From: Arachnopeziza araneosa
Taxonomy: Eukaryota; Ascomycota; Leotiomycetes; Helotiales; Arachnopezizaceae
Length of the DNA: 19,976 bases
Direction: 5' to 3'
Assembly (NCBI GenBank): GCA_003988855.1
Contig: QYAI01000257.1
Location: forward strand, 1-19,976
Position 1 is the stretch's first letter. Each line of letters opens with the position of its first letter. The position numbers and the translations under genes were made by a program. Under the pieces are notes generated by a model. The model was not told the origin of the DNA. It made no database searches and saw nothing but the letters and a program-made list of their open reading frames with translations. Shown here piece by piece: positions 18,939 through 19,976 of this stretch.

Positions 18939-19250
18939 TTAAATAACAGCAATCTCTTCTAACTTCTCATTTTCAAACCATCTACTAAACGTAAATTCTT
19001 TGTGAGACACCGGTTTCTTATTAGATATACCAAGTCGCACCCAATTCTCTTCATCAAACGGCACTACCAGAAATCCTCCATTCACTGTTAACAAAATACA
19101 CCAGACATATCAAGGAGTGAATCGAGCCACAAGGTGCTCAATTGTGTCGTCCAAAAATTGGAGACATTCTCGTCTTCAAGTAGATCAATTATGATTTGAA
19201 AGTTGTCATCGACATTTCCTGTACCCGTGTTTTCCAATTTCCTAGCAGAT
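18939..19250 (-). pseudogene. unidentified coding remnant, two frames
   Basis: On the minus strand two coding-like stretches follow each other. The first (from about 19235) includes NVDDNFQIIIDLLEDENVSN and WTTQLSTLWLDSLLDM, then meets a stop. The second, in another frame, reads VNGGFLVVPFDEENWVRLGI and continues through FTFSRWFENEKLEEIAVI to a TAA at 18939-18941. Composition and continuity look like a real protein C-terminus. No ordinary-length intron joins the two, so a small deletion or frameshift is likely. I do not recognise the family. Confidence 0.35.
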
Positions 19251-19516
19251 TACAAAGCTAGTGTACGAGGGTATGAGGAGCAGCCAATAAAATAAGAATC
19301 TCGTTGGCTTCCAGCTGACTCTCGATATGTATATTTCGGAAGAACAACTAAAGCAAAAACCGTGTGTTTGAAAGACCAGAAAGCAGTGTAAACAACAGGC
19401 AATGAATAAGTAGATGAATCGATGGGTTGGTAAGGAAAGAATATCAATCAATAAAATTCGTATGATTAATGCTCCATTCGTAATAACGCAATCTATTCTC
19501 TCTTCTTTATCTCCAT
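19251..19516. other. intergenic, nothing recognised
   Basis: This is AT-rich sequence between two gene remnants. Two overlapping minus-strand frames of 65-69 residues are hydrophobic and low in complexity, without family resemblance. Confidence 0.4.
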
Positions 19517-19517
19517 G

Positions 19518-19902
19518 AATCTTCTGCTGCTGTCACGACGAGGTAGTTAAACTACTTCTTGAGAACGAGAAAGGGCCTGATACATCAATTGAAACTAGTG
19601 ACGAATGGACGCCATCATATCTAGCTTCTTCCGACGGCCATTTTGAAATAGTTAAGCTAATTCTCGAGAAAATTGGAAGGGTTGATATTCTACTTCCAAA
19701 TATGAAAGGATGGACACCATTAAATCTAGCTTCTTCCAATGGCGAGATCGAAATAGTTATGCTACTCCTCGAGAAAGGAGCAAAGCCAGACTCGAAACAT
19801 GCCATAAATGGTCGTACACCCTTATCTTACGCGGCAGGCTCTGGCTTTGACGCAATCGCTGAGTTGCTGCTTGCTAATGTAGTGGGGTTCCAGGGTGCAT
19901 GA
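19518..19902 (+). pseudogene. ankyrin-repeat protein fragment
   Basis: One open frame encodes about three and a half ankyrin repeats: EVVKLLLENEKGPDTSIE, then WTPSYLASSDGHFEIVKL, then GWTPLNLASSNGEIEIVMLL, then GRTPLSYAAGSGFDAIAELL. An in-frame TGA just upstream (about 19515-19517) and the lack of a nearby splice acceptor show that the 5' part is missing. The ankyrin pattern stops abruptly after AELLLAN, at about 19878, where a new sequence adds a few unrelated residues and a stop at 19902. Ankyrin arrays are common C-terminal sensor domains of fungal NLR-like and HET-associated proteins, but no NACHT or HET part is present here. Confidence 0.85.
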
Positions 19903-19976
19903 CATTTTTCCGTCATTTCACTAGCGAGAGCACGTGCGTAGGACTCTCTATAAAGGAGGTCCTACAGAGCACCTAC
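19878..19976 (+). mobile_element. possible 5' LTR start of a retrotransposon interrupting the ankyrin gene
   Basis: The ankyrin reading breaks at TGTAGTGGGGTTCC, a TG-start typical of LTRs. A TATAAAGG promoter-like box follows at about 19950-19957, inside a 7-bp inverted repeat: GTAGGAC at 19938-19944 and GTCCTAC at 19959-19965. The sequence runs out of the window, so the other LTR, the primer-binding site and the target-site duplication cannot be checked. Confidence 0.4.

Noticed and set aside
1..19976. Search for tRNA genes, rRNA and CRISPR arrays
   Set aside because: By eye I found no TTCGA-containing T-arm with a matching acceptor stem, no rRNA signature, and no regularly spaced repeat-spacer array.

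Overview
The window looks like chromosomal DNA of a filamentous ascomycete (Pezizomycotina). The evidence is short introns of about 46-150 bp with GT..AG ends and CTAAC/CTAAT-type branch points, together with typical fungal families: HET-domain proteins, a Zn2Cys6 regulator, an AsaB-like oxygenase, a CFEM-like membrane protein, and a pogo/Fot1 transposase carrying RIP-type stop codons. A Leotiomycete is plausible but not demonstrated. All exon joins were made by hand; each keeps the frame and, where the family is recognised, restores its conserved motifs.

Layout. Positions 1-1211 are transposon debris: a possible LTR tail, an AT-rich stretch, and a truncated pogo/Fot1-like transposase on the minus strand. 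A heavily broken HET gene follows on the plus strand (about 1290-2638). On the minus strand lies an intact three-exon gene for a 258-residue secreted preproprotein with a Kex2 site, many cysteines and a glycine-rich hydrophobic C-terminus (2934-3901). After about 1.1 kb without a convincing gene comes a complete CTP synthase (5026-7660, minus) with 15 exons, one of them only 8 nt. It shares a 528-bp promoter region, head to head, with an intact 687-residue HET-domain protein (8189-10302, plus). That region holds four ACGCG cores and a TGAGTCA site.

After another 1.1-kb gap come a CFEM-like single-pass membrane protein (11409-12104, plus), a small two-exon unknown gene (12397-12930, minus), an ACCGGT repeat cluster (about 13416-13488), and a 779-residue Zn2Cys6 regulator (13768-16563, minus). 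The regulator is divergent from a five-exon AsaB-like oxygenase (17646-18815, plus). The right edge decays again: an unidentified coding remnant (18939-19250, minus) and an ankyrin-repeat fragment (about 19518-19902, plus) that appears to be cut at 19878 by a sequence resembling an LTR start.

How the genes may work together (inference). The window is a gene island between transposon-rich, decayed edges, enriched in self/non-self (HET, ankyrin) and secreted or surface functions. Two divergent pairs stand out: CTP synthase with HET, and Zn2Cys6 regulator with AsaB-like enzyme. The second is a common layout for a small pathway-specific metabolite locus. The first is unusual, because it joins a core nucleotide-biosynthesis enzyme to a cell-death-type gene.
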